Origin: Actinomycetota bacterium
Lineage (GTDB): Bacteria > Actinomycetota > Acidimicrobiia > Acidimicrobiales > Acidimicrobiaceae
Reading direction: 5' to 3'
Assembly (NCBI GenBank): GCA_027366165.1
Contig: DAHXKX010000102.1
Span: 1-62,942 of the forward strand
Length of the DNA stretch: 62,942 bases
Below, one piece after another: positions 45,795 to 55,765 of the stretch. The translations under genes were made by a program, and so were the position numbers. The notes below the pieces were generated by a model. It did no database searches. It worked only from the letters and a program-made list of their open reading frames with translations, and was not told where the DNA came from. The first letter of the stretch is position 1, and every line of letters begins with the position of its first letter.

Positions 45795-46514
45795 TCAATG
45801 CCGAATTATAGATGATCTGACGCTTCGAAGTGAACGCTCTAACACCACTTCAAGGGCCTGAAGCGCCAAAACCTCGGTCTCAGACACCACCGGAGAGTTC
45901 TCGATCCTGAGCACCTGTGCAAGCTGGCCATCGAGCGAGCGGGAAATCACATCTAAAGCCTCCGGCGACGACCTTTTGCCACCAGAGTGCTCATCGCACA
46001 GGATCCCACCTGCCGCGAAATCAAAACCTGCCCTGGAACTCCCACTGCCGCACACCACACAAACAGTCATCTGAGGCCGGTACCCCTGCAATGACAAGAG
46101 CTTCCAAACGAATGATCCAAGCAGCATCTGGGGGTTGTCACTCTCAAGAACGCGAAGAACCTTCACGACCAGCCTGAACAACTCCGGGTCTGGGTATCCG
46201 TCCTGCGCAACCTGTTCGGTAGCCTCGAGAATGACGTTGGCCTTATAAAGGCGGTCCAGATCCTCCCGGGTTTCGCGGAAAAGCTCGATGGTCTCAGCTT
46301 GGGAAACTACGTCAAGTTCCCGCCCCTTCCAGCAAAGTAGAGAAACTAAGGAAAGAGGCTCGAGCCTGGAACCGAAACGGCTCCTGGTCTTTCTGACCCC
46401 TTTCACAACAGCTCTGATCTTTCCCGAGTTCTCACCAAGCATCGACACGATCCTGTCGGATTCGCCAAGCTTCCAGGTACGGAGCACAATGGCTGAATCG
46501 CGATATAAGGTCAC
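45795..46514 (-). CDS. recO: DNA repair protein RecO
   Basis: This 239-residue protein has the N-terminal OB-fold (YRDSAIVLRTWKLGESDRIV) typical of RecO and a zinc region CVVCGS...CDEH. RecO helps load RecA on SSB-coated single strands in the RecFOR pathway. It starts with GTG at 46514, overlapping the stop of the small membrane protein (GTGA), in an operon with uppS. Confidence 0.93.
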   Translation of the reverse strand: MTLYRDSAIVLRTWKLGESDRIVSMLGENSGKIRAVVKGVRKTRSRFGSRLEPLSLVSLLCWKGRELDVVSQAETIELFRETREDLDRLYKANVILEATEQVAQDGYPDPELFRLVVKVLRVLESDNPQMLLGSFVWKLLSLQGYRPQMTVCVVCGSGSSRAGFDFAAGGILCDEHSGGKRSSPEALDVISRSLDGQLAQVLRIENSPVVSETEVLALQALEVVLERSLRSVRSSIIRH

Positions 46515-46669
46515 CGCCTTCTAATCCTCGCCCCGAGCTGAAATATCACTATATAGGCGAAAAACAACACCATGAGAACGTAAGAGGCGTGGAACCCGGC
46601 TATGGCGGTAACCAGCAGAAGGATCCCAAGCAGAATCCAAAGCGCCACTGCCATTCGGGAAGCAGTCAT
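46511..46669 (-). CDS. Small membrane protein (52 residues) between uppS and recO
   Basis: An ATG at 46669 overlaps the uppS stop (TGATG) and the frame ends at TGA 46511, which overlaps the recO GTG (GTGA). The product is two hydrophobic helices (about residues 8-24 and 29-45) with a basic end (ARIRRR). Overlaps on both sides strongly support translation. No family was recognised. It may be an accessory of the membrane-associated UppS or simply a conserved small protein. Confidence 0.75.
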   Translation of the reverse strand: MTASRMAVALWILLGILLLVTAIAGFHASYVLMVLFFAYIVIFQLGARIRRR

Positions 46670-47418
46670 CAGCCTTCAAGCCCTCCATATCGGCGATCAC
46701 GGTTCTGGTACTCCCTTATAGCTCTATACAAGTGGTATCTCCGGAAGTCCGGCCACAAGACATCTGAAAATACCAGTTCAGAGTAGGCGAGCTCCCAGAG
46801 CAAAAAGTTGGAGATCCTGTATTCGCCCGACGTACGGATAACCAGATCTGGATCCGGCATATCCGGATAGTACATATATGACTTGATTGCCTTTTCGGAA
46901 ACTCTGGACGCTGGCACCCCATCCGCAATCATGGCGGAAACAGCGTCGACGATCTCAGCCCTGCCGCCATAGTTAAATGCCACCGTAAGAGTCATTGTCC
47001 GGTTGTCGCGGGTCAGCTCGCTCGTCTCATCGATGCGCTTAAGCAAGCGCCTTGGAACCCGCCAGTCCCGCCTTCCACTGAAACGGACACGGACGCCCTT
47101 GTGGTGAAGCTCATCTCTCCGACGCATCAACAGGGACTCGTTGAATTTCATGAGAAACCGGACCTCATCGGGCGGTCTTTTCCAATTCTCAGTCGAAAAG
47201 GCATACACCGTCAACCACTTAACGCCAATATCCAGTGCACCGTTGATAGTGTCCATGAGGGCCTCTTCGCCAGCTGTGTGCCCAGCCGTCCTCGGCAAGC
47301 CCCTCTTCTTGGCCCAACGCCCGTTGCCATCCATCACGCAGCCCACATGTACCGGAATCCGGCTGGGATCTATCCCCTCGAATTCGAGCTTGGTGTCAAA
47401 ATCGACCATGTCCCCCAC
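46669..47418 (-). CDS. uppS: Isoprenyl transferase (undecaprenyl diphosphate synthase)
   Basis: This 249-residue cis-prenyltransferase elongates farnesyl diphosphate with isopentenyl diphosphate to the C55 (or related) lipid carrier for cell-wall synthesis. The signature MDGNGRWAKKRGL carries the catalytic Asp, and AFSTENWKRP and the C-terminal RTSGEYRISNFLLWELAYSE are present. It is first in a coupled group with the small membrane gene and recO. Length is normal. Confidence 0.95.
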   Translation of the reverse strand: MGDMVDFDTKLEFEGIDPSRIPVHVGCVMDGNGRWAKKRGLPRTAGHTAGEEALMDTINGALDIGVKWLTVYAFSTENWKRPPDEVRFLMKFNESLLMRRRDELHHKGVRVRFSGRRDWRVPRRLLKRIDETSELTRDNRTMTLTVAFNYGGRAEIVDAVSAMIADGVPASRVSEKAIKSYMYYPDMPDPDLVIRTSGEYRISNFLLWELAYSELVFSDVLWPDFRRYHLYRAIREYQNRDRRYGGLEG

Positions 47419-47422
47419 TTGC

Positions 47423-47914
47423 CTAGCTACCTTCGGACCGCACCAAAGTCGCCTCTAAATGAATTTGGTACTCTTCCCCTACCGCCTCCATGTGCAGCTG
47501 ATACGACAACGCGCCATTCTCCAGATAGAAGTATCGTCCGGTTCTTGTGATCTCTTTGGCAGAGGGTGACGTCGCAACGATGTCGGAATTTAGTTCAAAT
47601 CGAAAATCATCTCTGTCGCGCATTACTGCTCCCACAAGTACCTCAGCTATGCCAGTCGGCTGAACGATCAGCAATTCCAAGGTGGAGTTGTGCTCATTGA
47701 CCCTCATATATCCGAGCTCTTGATGCATTGGAGATCCCTGCAAGGAAGTCGTGTGCTGCGAGTAGCTCGCGAAACCCTTCGGTGAACTCTTGAACTCGAT
47801 CACCTCAAGATAGTCGAACTCCCCGCTTTCGGGATACGACCCACTTCCCTGCCCATGCCAGGTACCTTCAAGCCTCTCTAAAAGCAACTTTGGGGAACAT
47901 CTCTCAAAACCCAC
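47423..47914 (-). CDS. Nitrobindin-like heme-binding protein
   Basis: This 163-residue beta-barrel protein belongs to the THAP4/nitrobindin (DUF1794, FABP-like) family. It has GTWHGQGSGSYP near residue 18 and the C-terminal HLEATLVR, whose His at about 152 corresponds to the proximal heme ligand. Mycobacterial homologues bind ferric heme and isomerise peroxynitrite. It lies 4 bases upstream of uppS. Confidence 0.85.
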   Translation of the reverse strand: MGFERCSPKLLLERLEGTWHGQGSGSYPESGEFDYLEVIEFKSSPKGFASYSQHTTSLQGSPMHQELGYMRVNEHNSTLELLIVQPTGIAEVLVGAVMRDRDDFRFELNSDIVATSPSAKEITRTGRYFYLENGALSYQLHMEAVGEEYQIHLEATLVRSEGS

Positions 47915-48223
47915 GGCCCGTTCCGATCCCTACAATGCCATCCAGCTATCCACGTCAATGAATCTAGCAACTTAAATATTAAAAAATGAGAGTTGTCTTT
48001 TTACCAACTCTGTCGGCGCATAGATGAACAAGCGACAATGCGAAAGCGCCACAAACTGAAATGGTATTCGCTCCACGCGACACTCACAAAAGATATCAGG
48101 ACAAAGCTGTGAAAAAGTTGGCGCCCTCCAAATCCAGACCGAACCTAAAAAGGACATTGCGTCCAAACGCGGCCTTCAAACCCGCGAAGCATTGCTCCCG
48201 CGCAACCAAAGCCTGGTAAGTAG
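47915..48223. other. Intergenic, no feature recognised
   Basis: About 310 bases separate the nitrobindin start from the end of era. A 64-codon minus-strand frame exists without ribosome site or motif and is not called. Confidence 0.5.
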
Positions 48224-49072
48224 TTAGTAACCAAGCCGTTCAAGCGATTGCGCCTTGGACTGCCAGCGCGGATTCACCTTGACGAAAAGCTCCACGAATG
48301 CCCCCTTGGGAAGCTGCTTCCTTACTTGAGTGCCCACTTCTTTGAGTACCGTGCCTCCCTTGCCAATCACTATCGCCTTCTGGCTGGACCGCTCAACGTG
48401 TATCTCACATCGAATCCTGGGCCACTCCCACTCGGTAACTTTGCATGCGATCGAGTGCGGAAGCTCCTCTCTGGCTATGGCCAGCAGCTGTTCCCTCACC
48501 AACTCCGCAACCCACTCCGCATCGGAAATATCAGTCAAGGTCTCAGGGGGATAGTACATTGGACCCTCGGAAAGTCGGCTAAACAGTTCATCCAGGAGTT
48601 CCTTGACACCGGTTCCGGATTGAGCGGAAATAGGGAAATAGCTCGACTTATCAAACTTGGCCAACGTGCCCAGGTGGGCCAGGACTTTCTCTCCGGAAAC
48701 CAAATCGGTCTTGTTGACGACAACAATTGCGTTCTTGGGGGCCTTCTCGAGCGCCAGGGTGTCCCCATGGCCAATCTCCTGGCTGGCATCCACCAGGACA
48801 AGGACCAAATCCACCTCCCCAATTGCCTGATTGGCTGTGTCGTTGAGGCGCTGCCCCAGTAAAGACCTGGGCTTATGCATGCCAGGTGTATCCACAAAAA
48901 CTATCTGGCCCCTCTTCTCGGTGAGGATTCCTCGGACCTGGCTTCTGGTCGTATTTGGCTTGTCGGAGACTATCGAGACTTTTTGCCCCATGATCGCATT
49001 GATGAGGGTGGACTTTCCGACATTTGGGCGCCCAATGATACTGACAAATCCTGATTTGAAATTTGTTGTCAC
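48224..49072 (-). CDS. era: GTPase Era
   Basis: This 282-residue GTPase binds 16S rRNA and assists 30S assembly. G1 GRPNVGKSTL, G3 DTPGMHKP and G4 NKTD are intact, and the C-terminal KH domain contains VIGKGGTVLKEVG. The start overlaps the stop of the upstream CNNM gene, and YbeY and PhoH lie above, the usual actinobacterial order. Confidence 0.96.
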   Translation of the reverse strand: MTTNFKSGFVSIIGRPNVGKSTLINAIMGQKVSIVSDKPNTTRSQVRGILTEKRGQIVFVDTPGMHKPRSLLGQRLNDTANQAIGEVDLVLVLVDASQEIGHGDTLALEKAPKNAIVVVNKTDLVSGEKVLAHLGTLAKFDKSSYFPISAQSGTGVKELLDELFSRLSEGPMYYPPETLTDISDAEWVAELVREQLLAIAREELPHSIACKVTEWEWPRIRCEIHVERSSQKAIVIGKGGTVLKEVGTQVRKQLPKGAFVELFVKVNPRWQSKAQSLERLGY

Positions 49073-50409
49073 GCTTCCTCGACCGGACCTTGCCCAAGTC
49101 TGACCAGACGAACCCGGCCGATCCTTCTCCTGGTGACTTTCTCCGCAGTCAACCGGTAGTTACCAAGATCGACATACTCACCTTCCGCCGGCAGATGACC
49201 GAGAAGGGACAGGAACAGGCCTCCAACTGTGTCCCACTCCCCCTCAGGGAGTTCGATATCCAACTGCTCATTCAACTCATCAAGGCTTTTGGATGCGACG
49301 ATCAAATACTCGCTGCCTGAAATCCTTTCGACATCAACTACCTCCTTGTCAAACTCATCAGAAATATCTCCAACCAGTTCTTCGATCAGATCTTCAAGCG
49401 TCACAAGACCAGAGGTGCCACCATATTCATCGAAAATGATCGCAAGATGAAACTTACCGGACTGCATTTCCCGCAAAAGGTCGGCCGCAGGCTTGGTTTC
49501 AGGCACGTAGTGGGCCGCACGGACGAGACCTGCCACTTCCTGATTTGACTTTGCCTCTCTATCAGCCCGCATCAAGTCCTTTGCCAAGACAACTCCAACA
49601 ACGTCATCGATGGTCTCTTTGTACACAGGAATCCGGGAAAATCCTGCATCAAGAGCGACTTGAAGCACCTCGTCGACCCGCATCGACTCCTCCACCGCCA
49701 CCATGTCCGTTCGCGGCACCATAACCTCACGGGCAACGGTATCCCCAAAGGAGATAATGGCGTGAATGAGTTCTCGTTCCTCGGTCTCAATGACCTCTTC
49801 TTCAAGTGCCGCGTCCGCCATTGCCAAGAGCTCCCGTTCACTCACGGTTCCAAGTAAGGGAACCGACTTTCCCTTGACCAACATGTCAGTGATGCCAAGA
49901 ATTATCTTCGAAAGTAGGCGGACAGGAGGAAACCGCACTATAGCCCTTACAAGTGGCACCGAAAACAAAGCCGCCCGCTCAGGGTTTCTGACCGCCCAGT
50001 TCTTCGGAATGGCCTCGGCTAAAAGGAAGATCACCACCACTTCAAACGCTGTGCTGACAGTCAATCCAAGCGCTCCAAAAAGGTGGCCGGCCAACGCACC
50101 GACCATTGTTGCTGCCACCAGCTGAGCAAACACAGCCACTAGCAATACCGGATTAAGAAAACCGCTCTGATTTTCCAGGAGCTTGAGGAGCAATGAAGCC
50201 CTCTTGGCCTTTATTTCCGACAATGCCATGGCTCTTACCCTTGAAATGCGGGTAAGCGAAGTTTCAGCCACGGCCAACAGACTTGCCAGCGCAACCAGTA
50301 AGACGACGGCCACGATAAGCAGAGTGTCATACCCGGTCCAGTGGTATGACACGACATTAGCGGTGACGGCGCCGAGATATTCTAAGGTCTGTTTAGGTAT
50401 GTCATCCAT
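49069..50409 (-). CDS. CNNM/CorC-type transporter with CBS pair
   Basis: This 446-residue protein has an N-terminal CNNM (DUF21) membrane domain with several helices (residues about 25-190), two CBS domains (about 205-335, beginning after REVMVPRTDMVAVEE) and a C-terminal CorC/HlyC domain. The family acts in magnesium or cobalt efflux and was formerly annotated as hemolysin. It is coupled to era and 6 bases downstream of ybeY. Confidence 0.92.
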   Translation of the reverse strand: MDDIPKQTLEYLGAVTANVVSYHWTGYDTLLIVAVVLLVALASLLAVAETSLTRISRVRAMALSEIKAKRASLLLKLLENQSGFLNPVLLVAVFAQLVAATMVGALAGHLFGALGLTVSTAFEVVVIFLLAEAIPKNWAVRNPERAALFSVPLVRAIVRFPPVRLLSKIILGITDMLVKGKSVPLLGTVSERELLAMADAALEEEVIETEERELIHAIISFGDTVAREVMVPRTDMVAVEESMRVDEVLQVALDAGFSRIPVYKETIDDVVGVVLAKDLMRADREAKSNQEVAGLVRAAHYVPETKPAADLLREMQSGKFHLAIIFDEYGGTSGLVTLEDLIEELVGDISDEFDKEVVDVERISGSEYLIVASKSLDELNEQLDIELPEGEWDTVGGLFLSLLGHLPAEGEYVDLGNYRLTAEKVTRRRIGRVRLVRLGQGPVEEA

Positions 50410-50415
50410 AAATTT

Positions 50416-50958
50416 CTAGATAGCCTCTGGTCTCGAACCCTTTTTATAGTGGAGCTGAAGGAGTTCCTGCTCCCTCGCCTCCATGATTTCCGCTTCGTCA
50501 TCAAGTTCGTGGTCCATCCCGAAAAGATGCAATATCCCATGGACAATTAGCAGCGCTATTTCGTCATCCAGGCTACCATCATGCGAGTTTGCGCCCGCAT
50601 GCTCAGCTGCGTTCCCATTTGCCACCTCAGGACATATAACCACGTCACCGAGCAGGAATGGTACGGAATACGAGTCCTGGCTGGAAGAACGTTGCCCACC
50701 GGATCCAGATTCCGGCGACCTTCCTCCGGAATATGGCTCAGTCTCGATTGGAAAAGAAAGCACATCGGTGGGATCGCTCTTTCCCATGAATCTCTCGTTC
50801 AGCCCTGCGATGGCGCTTTTGTCAACAAAGATCAACGAAAACTCGGCATCGCCTGAAACCTTCTGAGACTTAAGCACGCTGAGCGAGAACCGCATCCAGC
50901 GATCCTCGTCCACCGGAAATGAACTCTGCTCATTAGCAATGAAAACCTCGACACCCAC
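50416..50958 (-). CDS. ybeY: Endoribonuclease YbeY
   Basis: This 180-residue protein processes 16S rRNA ends and supports ribosome quality control. The zinc motif HGILHLFGMDHE provides three His ligands, and SDPTDVLSFP is the other family signature. It carries an insert of about 25 Ser/Gly-rich residues after the SFPIE segment, making it longer than the usual 150-160. It follows phoH with a 57-base gap. Confidence 0.95.
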   Translation of the reverse strand: MGVEVFIANEQSSFPVDEDRWMRFSLSVLKSQKVSGDAEFSLIFVDKSAIAGLNERFMGKSDPTDVLSFPIETEPYSGGRSPESGSGGQRSSSQDSYSVPFLLGDVVICPEVANGNAAEHAGANSHDGSLDDEIALLIVHGILHLFGMDHELDDEAEIMEAREQELLQLHYKKGSRPEAI

Positions 50959-51015
50959 TAATTACTCCCTGGGTCAAAAGCGAATTTATTAGCGTGCGAC
51001 GCGCAGAGAAAGGCC

Positions 51016-51996
51016 TCAGGCAATTGTGCCAACCCTTGCCCTCTGTTCCACGCGTACACCGGCACTCTCATAAGCCGCAACAATTTCCGACACGATCTTG
51101 TGTCGGACAACGTCTCGCTTGCCAAGTCGCACAAACGCCAGTTCCTCAATGCCGGAAAGGATCTCCTCAAGTCCTACAAGACCCGATCTCCCTCCTGGCA
51201 GGTCTATCTGAGTCACGTCGCCGGTAATCACTGCCTTAGAGCCAAACCCAATTCTGGTCAGGAACATCTTCATCTGTTCAGGGGTGGTGTTTTGAGCCTC
51301 ATCCAGGATAATGAATGAGTTATTCAGCGTCCGTCCTCTCATGAAGGCCAGTGGAGCCACTTCGATATTGCCCCGCTCCATCAGTCTCAGGATCATCTCT
51401 GAATCCATGATGTCGTGAAGAGCGTCGTAAAGCGGCCTGAGATAAGGATCCACCTTGGCCATCAAATCGCCTGGAAGAAAGCCCAAACGCTCCCCTGCCT
51501 CCACCGCAGGCCTCGTGAGAATTATCCGGTCTACCTGTTTAGCCCGCAGGGCCTGAACGGCGAGTGCGACGGCCAGGTACGACTTCCCAGTTCCTGCCGG
51601 ACCAATGCCAAAAGTGATGATATTGCGTGAAATTGCGTCGGTATAGTGCTTTTGACCCGCCGTTTTAGGCCGTACGCTCTTGCCTTTTCCGGAGCGGAGC
51701 AGTTCCGTCGTCAGTACTTCCGATGGCTTTTCATCCGACCTAACCATGTCGATAGTCCTGGACATATTCACCGCGTCAAGCTTCTGTCCGTGCTGAAGCA
51801 GTGTCACAAGCTCCTCGAAAAGCTGAGCGACGCGCTCGGACTCGTTCCCAGAGACCGTAATCTCATTCCCTCTGACGCGGATGTCGGTCCCCGGAAATTC
51901 GGATTCGACCAACCTGAGAAGCTCGTCCTGGTAACCAAGTAGTCCTACCATCAACGAGTTGTTTGGAACAGATATCTGCACCTGCGATGTTGTCAA
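51016..51996 (-). CDS. phoH: PhoH family ATPase
   Basis: This 326-residue protein has an N-terminal KH-like part and a P-loop ATPase domain with Walker A GPAGTGKSYLA and Walker B FIILDEAQN. PhoH (PhoL/YbeZ type) pairs with YbeY in RNA metabolism and is encoded just ahead of it. The start is ATG at 51996. Length is typical. Confidence 0.95.
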   Translation of the reverse strand: MTTSQVQISVPNNSLMVGLLGYQDELLRLVESEFPGTDIRVRGNEITVSGNESERVAQLFEELVTLLQHGQKLDAVNMSRTIDMVRSDEKPSEVLTTELLRSGKGKSVRPKTAGQKHYTDAISRNIITFGIGPAGTGKSYLAVALAVQALRAKQVDRIILTRPAVEAGERLGFLPGDLMAKVDPYLRPLYDALHDIMDSEMILRLMERGNIEVAPLAFMRGRTLNNSFIILDEAQNTTPEQMKMFLTRIGFGSKAVITGDVTQIDLPGGRSGLVGLEEILSGIEELAFVRLGKRDVVRHKIVSEIVAAYESAGVRVEQRARVGTIA

Positions 51997-52449
51997 GCGG
52001 TAATGCCTTTCAAATTGGACCCGTAACCAATTCAGTTGACTACAAGCCTTAGAATACTCCCTTATAGACAGCGAGTCTTTTATTAATTGTACCTGGCCCT
52101 AATCTATCCTCTCGAATAGGGCGAAAGTGGCCTCCGGTTCGACCCGATACCATTCGGTTAAGGGTTTGTACCCGTATGCCTGGTGGGTGATCTGCCTGTG
52201 TGATACCGCAATGGAATCGGCGTTTGGCGGCCCGTTTCAAATCTTTGCATTTTGCCGGACAGAATCGGAAGGTTGTAGACATTCGGGATTTGATCGGCCC
52301 GTCGACGCCTGCATAGCGTTCAGCTCATATGCAGTATCAGTCGTCTGAGCGTGATTGTCGCCCTTCTCAAAAGAATGGCAGGCTATATGCGCAGTTCAGC
52401 GACAAAGGAGCTGCTGGGTGGGTCGTCTCCCAGTGCCCACAGTCTCCTC
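51997..52449. other. Intergenic next to IS4 remnant
   Basis: About 450 bases lie between the phoH start and recognisable IS4 homology. They should hold the phoH promoter and may include unrecognisable insertion-sequence debris. No gene is supported. Confidence 0.5.
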
Positions 52450-53580
52450 CACGAGACTCTTTATAGCATTTCGGCGGCAGAGCTGGACCCTAATCACTTG
52501 CGGCAACAATTTCTGGAAACTTTGAGCGCATGGCCTCACAGCCACCGCGTTAATAAGTCTTCAGCCCATCGAAAGTGTTCTCAATCTCCCACCTCTCGGA
52601 ATAAAAGCCTGCCAGCTCAGAGGGGGACACTACTTTTGGATCCAAGAGTGTTGGTGAGAAGTCGACATGGTTCGGAACCTCCGCGACTGTCCTCGATTGT
52701 GTAATCGATGACTCTCACGGAAATTGGAGACATTTTATGTCCTCCCATACCAAGGGTGGCATAACCCCGCACCAGCCAGCACCCGTCCTCCAAAAGCTCA
52801 TGATACCTGGTCGCCAAGGCAGCATTTATCCGTCAGAGCAGGCCTGTCCATGTGGCTGCAGCCTGTTGCCATAGTCGGAAGCCGCATAGGCCTTAACCAG
52901 CCAGTTTTAGCCTCCTGGTTGGAGGCAGTTGGCTAACTCCCGGGTGGGTTCTACCTCTGACATCTTGCGAGCGCCGACCACTGCATCGACAATGACATGG
53001 GTCCCGACCCCAGCCAATATCACCAGCCGCGCTTGGGAAAAAATGGACCTCTCAACTCTTTTCTGCGGCGGCCCACCGAAGCACTCATCGCTAGAGATGG
53101 TATCGGCCAAATTGAGACAGGTACCGTCTACAGCCATCACGCGCAGACCCGAAAGTGATGAACCTAGTGGGCTTACATTGGACAAAAGGCGCGCGACACT
53201 TGTGAAGAGATTCCTCATTGCCTCGGATCCCAAGCGATACCGAGCCTCGCAGAGCGCCGACTTCGATGGAAGCTTGGGAAACCGAGTCCATCCTGATGCG
53301 CATGACAAGCCTCCTGATCTGGACAAATATATCTCTAAGACCCTTGGACGTTTGACGCCATTCCAACGACGGAATAAGCCACAACTCGTACTGACAAGAA
53401 GCATTGTCGTATCTCTCTGTGTCTCGAATTGACTATCACCTTGTCCACCACACCCACAGGAAATACCTTGGTCAAAAATCTGATCGAGACCAAATCCGAC
53501 AATCCCATGCCAGACGGCGGCTTAGCCAAACCAGGACGAGACATGCCTTCATATAATCGCGTAAAGCGCTTGACTGAACG
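52450..53580 (-). pseudogene. IS4-family transposase, multiply frameshifted
   Basis: Blocks of an IS4-type transposase appear in order on the minus strand in changing frames. The N-terminal LSDLVSIRFLTKVFPVGVVD starts near 53500. Next comes PSKSALCEARYRLGS and the catalytic Asp region LRVMAVDGTCLNLADT (53090-53270), then ARLVILAGVGTHVIVDAVVG. After a stop and a deletion, YHELLEDGCWLVRGYATLG (about 52800) and finally the FYSERWEIENTFDGLKTY block with the catalytic Glu (about 52600), followed by stops. It cannot make a functional enzyme. Confidence 0.85.
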
Positions 53581-53744
53581 GTATCGCAGTGCAACCAGAT
53601 CCCAGGCTTTAATTTCAATCGACTTCGGCAATAATTTCGCCTAAAGATGCCAATTACCATTGCGGATCGACATCAACTCCGATAGCTTCTTAATCCGCCC
53701 GATCCTTCAATCCACACCAGATCAGAAAGTATTGAGGACAGGCA

Positions 53745-54518
53745 TTGTTATCACTGTTGGCGAAAGGCGCCAAGACAAAGGTCCCACAGGGACATCACCG
53801 CAAAAGACTAATCCGAATGGCCATTGGGTACACTCTCCTTGCCGTTTCCGTTGTCACGTCGCTTACCACACTCGCCGTGTCACTGAAACGGCCGCAAATA
53901 GCTGTGCTGCAGGTGAGCGCACCGATCGCCGCAGGAGAACGCGTCTCCCCAACACAGGTGCGCCAAATAGAGATCAGCAGCAGCATTAGGGGGGTATCAC
54001 CTCAATTTGCGACCGAGGCAGACTTGGCGCAGATGGTTACCAGACTGCCGCTGACCAGCGGTCACTTGATCGAACTCTCTGATATGACGAACCCAAGTCA
54101 GCCAGCCGACACTTCGGACGAGATGGTCATTCCTCTGGCGTCGTCAAAGGCTCCGATAGACCAGATGCTCCCCGGTGACTATATGGAACTCATTGCAACC
54201 GTCGGGTCCGGCTCATCTGCAACATCCAGAGTGGTTGCGAGCGCGGCCAAGGTGATCGGGATATTCAAAGCAACTTCCACTTTCGGCCAAATTGGACAAA
54301 ATGGAGCCAACGTCCTGCTTTCAATAGGCGATCCAGTTGAAGCTATAGCGATAGCACAGGCGGAGACGGCCGGATCGTTGGTCGGAATTAAGGTTAACGG
54401 ACCTGACGCTACCACCTTTCAGGGCACCTTCTCACTTGACACCACACTTGGACAGGGCGGAGCTAAAACGTATCCGGCACGCCAACCAAGCACGATACAG
54501 AATGTGCCTCTAAGTTGA
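53745..54518 (+). CDS. SAF-domain pilus assembly protein, CpaB-like
   Basis: This protein of up to 257 residues has one N-terminal membrane helix (about residues 27-46), an SAF domain (about 55-115, with PIAAGERVSPTQV) and a beta-rich C-terminal part, as in CpaB/RcpC, the periplasmic component of Tad pilus machines. The start is uncertain: TTG at 53745 opens the frame, ATG at 53817 would begin just before the helix, and neither has a clear ribosome site. It belongs with the Tad genes downstream, although an opposed MBL gene separates them. Confidence 0.75.
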   Translation: MLSLLAKGAKTKVPQGHHRKRLIRMAIGYTLLAVSVVTSLTTLAVSLKRPQIAVLQVSAPIAAGERVSPTQVRQIEISSSIRGVSPQFATEADLAQMVTRLPLTSGHLIELSDMTNPSQPADTSDEMVIPLASSKAPIDQMLPGDYMELIATVGSGSSATSRVVASAAKVIGIFKATSTFGQIGQNGANVLLSIGDPVEAIAIAQAETAGSLVGIKVNGPDATTFQGTFSLDTTLGQGGAKTYPARQPSTIQNVPLS

Positions 54519-54545
54519 CGCGATGATGCGAAAACGGCCAGATAT

Positions 54546-55430
54546 TCAGATGAGGCTGTAACACTCCTCCTCATCGACCTCAATAACTTCTCTTTGAACC
54601 AGATAAGTTAAAGATGCCCGTGTGGACTGCTTGGCCGGAAGGAAAAGTGTCTCCGGCAATTCCGGACCATAGATCCTTCCCGTCAGGTCGTCAACGTGTA
54701 AAGAAACATTTTGATCGAGAATCGAGACGATCTGAGCCAGACGATAATGCCGATGTGTGATGTAGTACTCGATCACATCCGCAGACAGTTCCTCTGAGAT
54801 CTCTGGCCCATGCCCCGGAAGGATGATTTGGCTTCCAAGATTTTTGACCTTTGTCAGCGAGGAAAGATACTTCTCCAGATCACCATCAGGATGGGCTATC
54901 ACCGAAGTAGAACGTCCCAGCACATGATCTCCCGCAAGCAGGTGGCCGTCGTCGGTCTGAAAGGCGAGATGGTCGTGCACGTGACCAGGTGTTGCCACCA
55001 CCTTTATCTTACGACTGCCCAATTCGAAGACATCGTCATCGCCCAACACCCGGCCAACGCCAAAAACAAGGCGCTCCAGAAACGCGCTCACTCCGACACC
55101 AAGGTCCTGAGACCAAAGTCTGGCAGTCTCACTGTGATCGAGGTGATGGTGGGTAAGGAAGATACCAACGGCTTCGACCTGGGCCTGGTCCAAAACGTGC
55201 TTCACATTCGCGTAATGACTCTCCGACACTGGCCCAGGATCCACGATCAGTGCCGTACCACCTGCCCGGTCGAGAATAACATAGGTGTTGGTACCGTCCA
55301 GGGTGTTTGGCGACGGATTTGGAGCAATGACTCTTACGATCTCGTCGCTCATGTTAGTCACAATCTCCAACGTCCCAAGTGGAGGAAGACCTTTCAGTGT
55401 CCTGGGATCCTCGGGTACGTTCTGGGTCAT
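54546..55430 (-). CDS. MBL-fold metallo-hydrolase
   Basis: This protein of about 294 residues has the metallo-beta-lactamase fold with the metal motif THHHLDH near residue 88, the later PGHVHDH, and the Asp in LLAGDHVLG. The C-terminal winged-helix-like tail is typical of LACTB2-like hydrolases. ATG at 55430 is preferred over the longer frame to 55514. Substrate (thioester, nucleic acid or other) is unknown. It is inserted in the opposite direction between the CpaB-like gene and the CpaF gene. Confidence 0.88.
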   Translation of the reverse strand: MTQNVPEDPRTLKGLPPLGTLEIVTNMSDEIVRVIAPNPSPNTLDGTNTYVILDRAGGTALIVDPGPVSESHYANVKHVLDQAQVEAVGIFLTHHHLDHSETARLWSQDLGVGVSAFLERLVFGVGRVLGDDDVFELGSRKIKVVATPGHVHDHLAFQTDDGHLLAGDHVLGRSTSVIAHPDGDLEKYLSSLTKVKNLGSQIILPGHGPEISEELSADVIEYYITHRHYRLAQIVSILDQNVSLHVDDLTGRIYGPELPETLFLPAKQSTRASLTYLVQREVIEVDEEECYSLI

Positions 55431-55765
55431 GGCCACCCCTTTGAAGTCTTTAACCAGATCGTACCCGTGATTTGAAGCCTTTCCGCCCCCCCGCAAACTC
55501 AGTAGTAATCCCAATGGGCACGGCTAGAAAAGCCATGGATGAGCCCAGTGTATTGTTACATCGGCTTTTTAACGTTGTCGATCCTTCGAATCCAAACCAG
55601 GCACCGGAGCAATGAGAGAATGCCTGCCCTCAATTGCTTGTACTGGACAATCAACCTAACTGAAAATACCTCTTGATTCCATTCCATGGAGTTGCTAGCT
55701 TGTTCTGGCCTCCTCCGAAATACAGACGGAACCACTCTTAGCGGTTCACGATCCCGGACCTTAGA

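Noticed and set aside
47972-48166. 64-codon minus-strand frame upstream of era
   Set aside because: No ribosome site, no motif and no coupling to neighbours.
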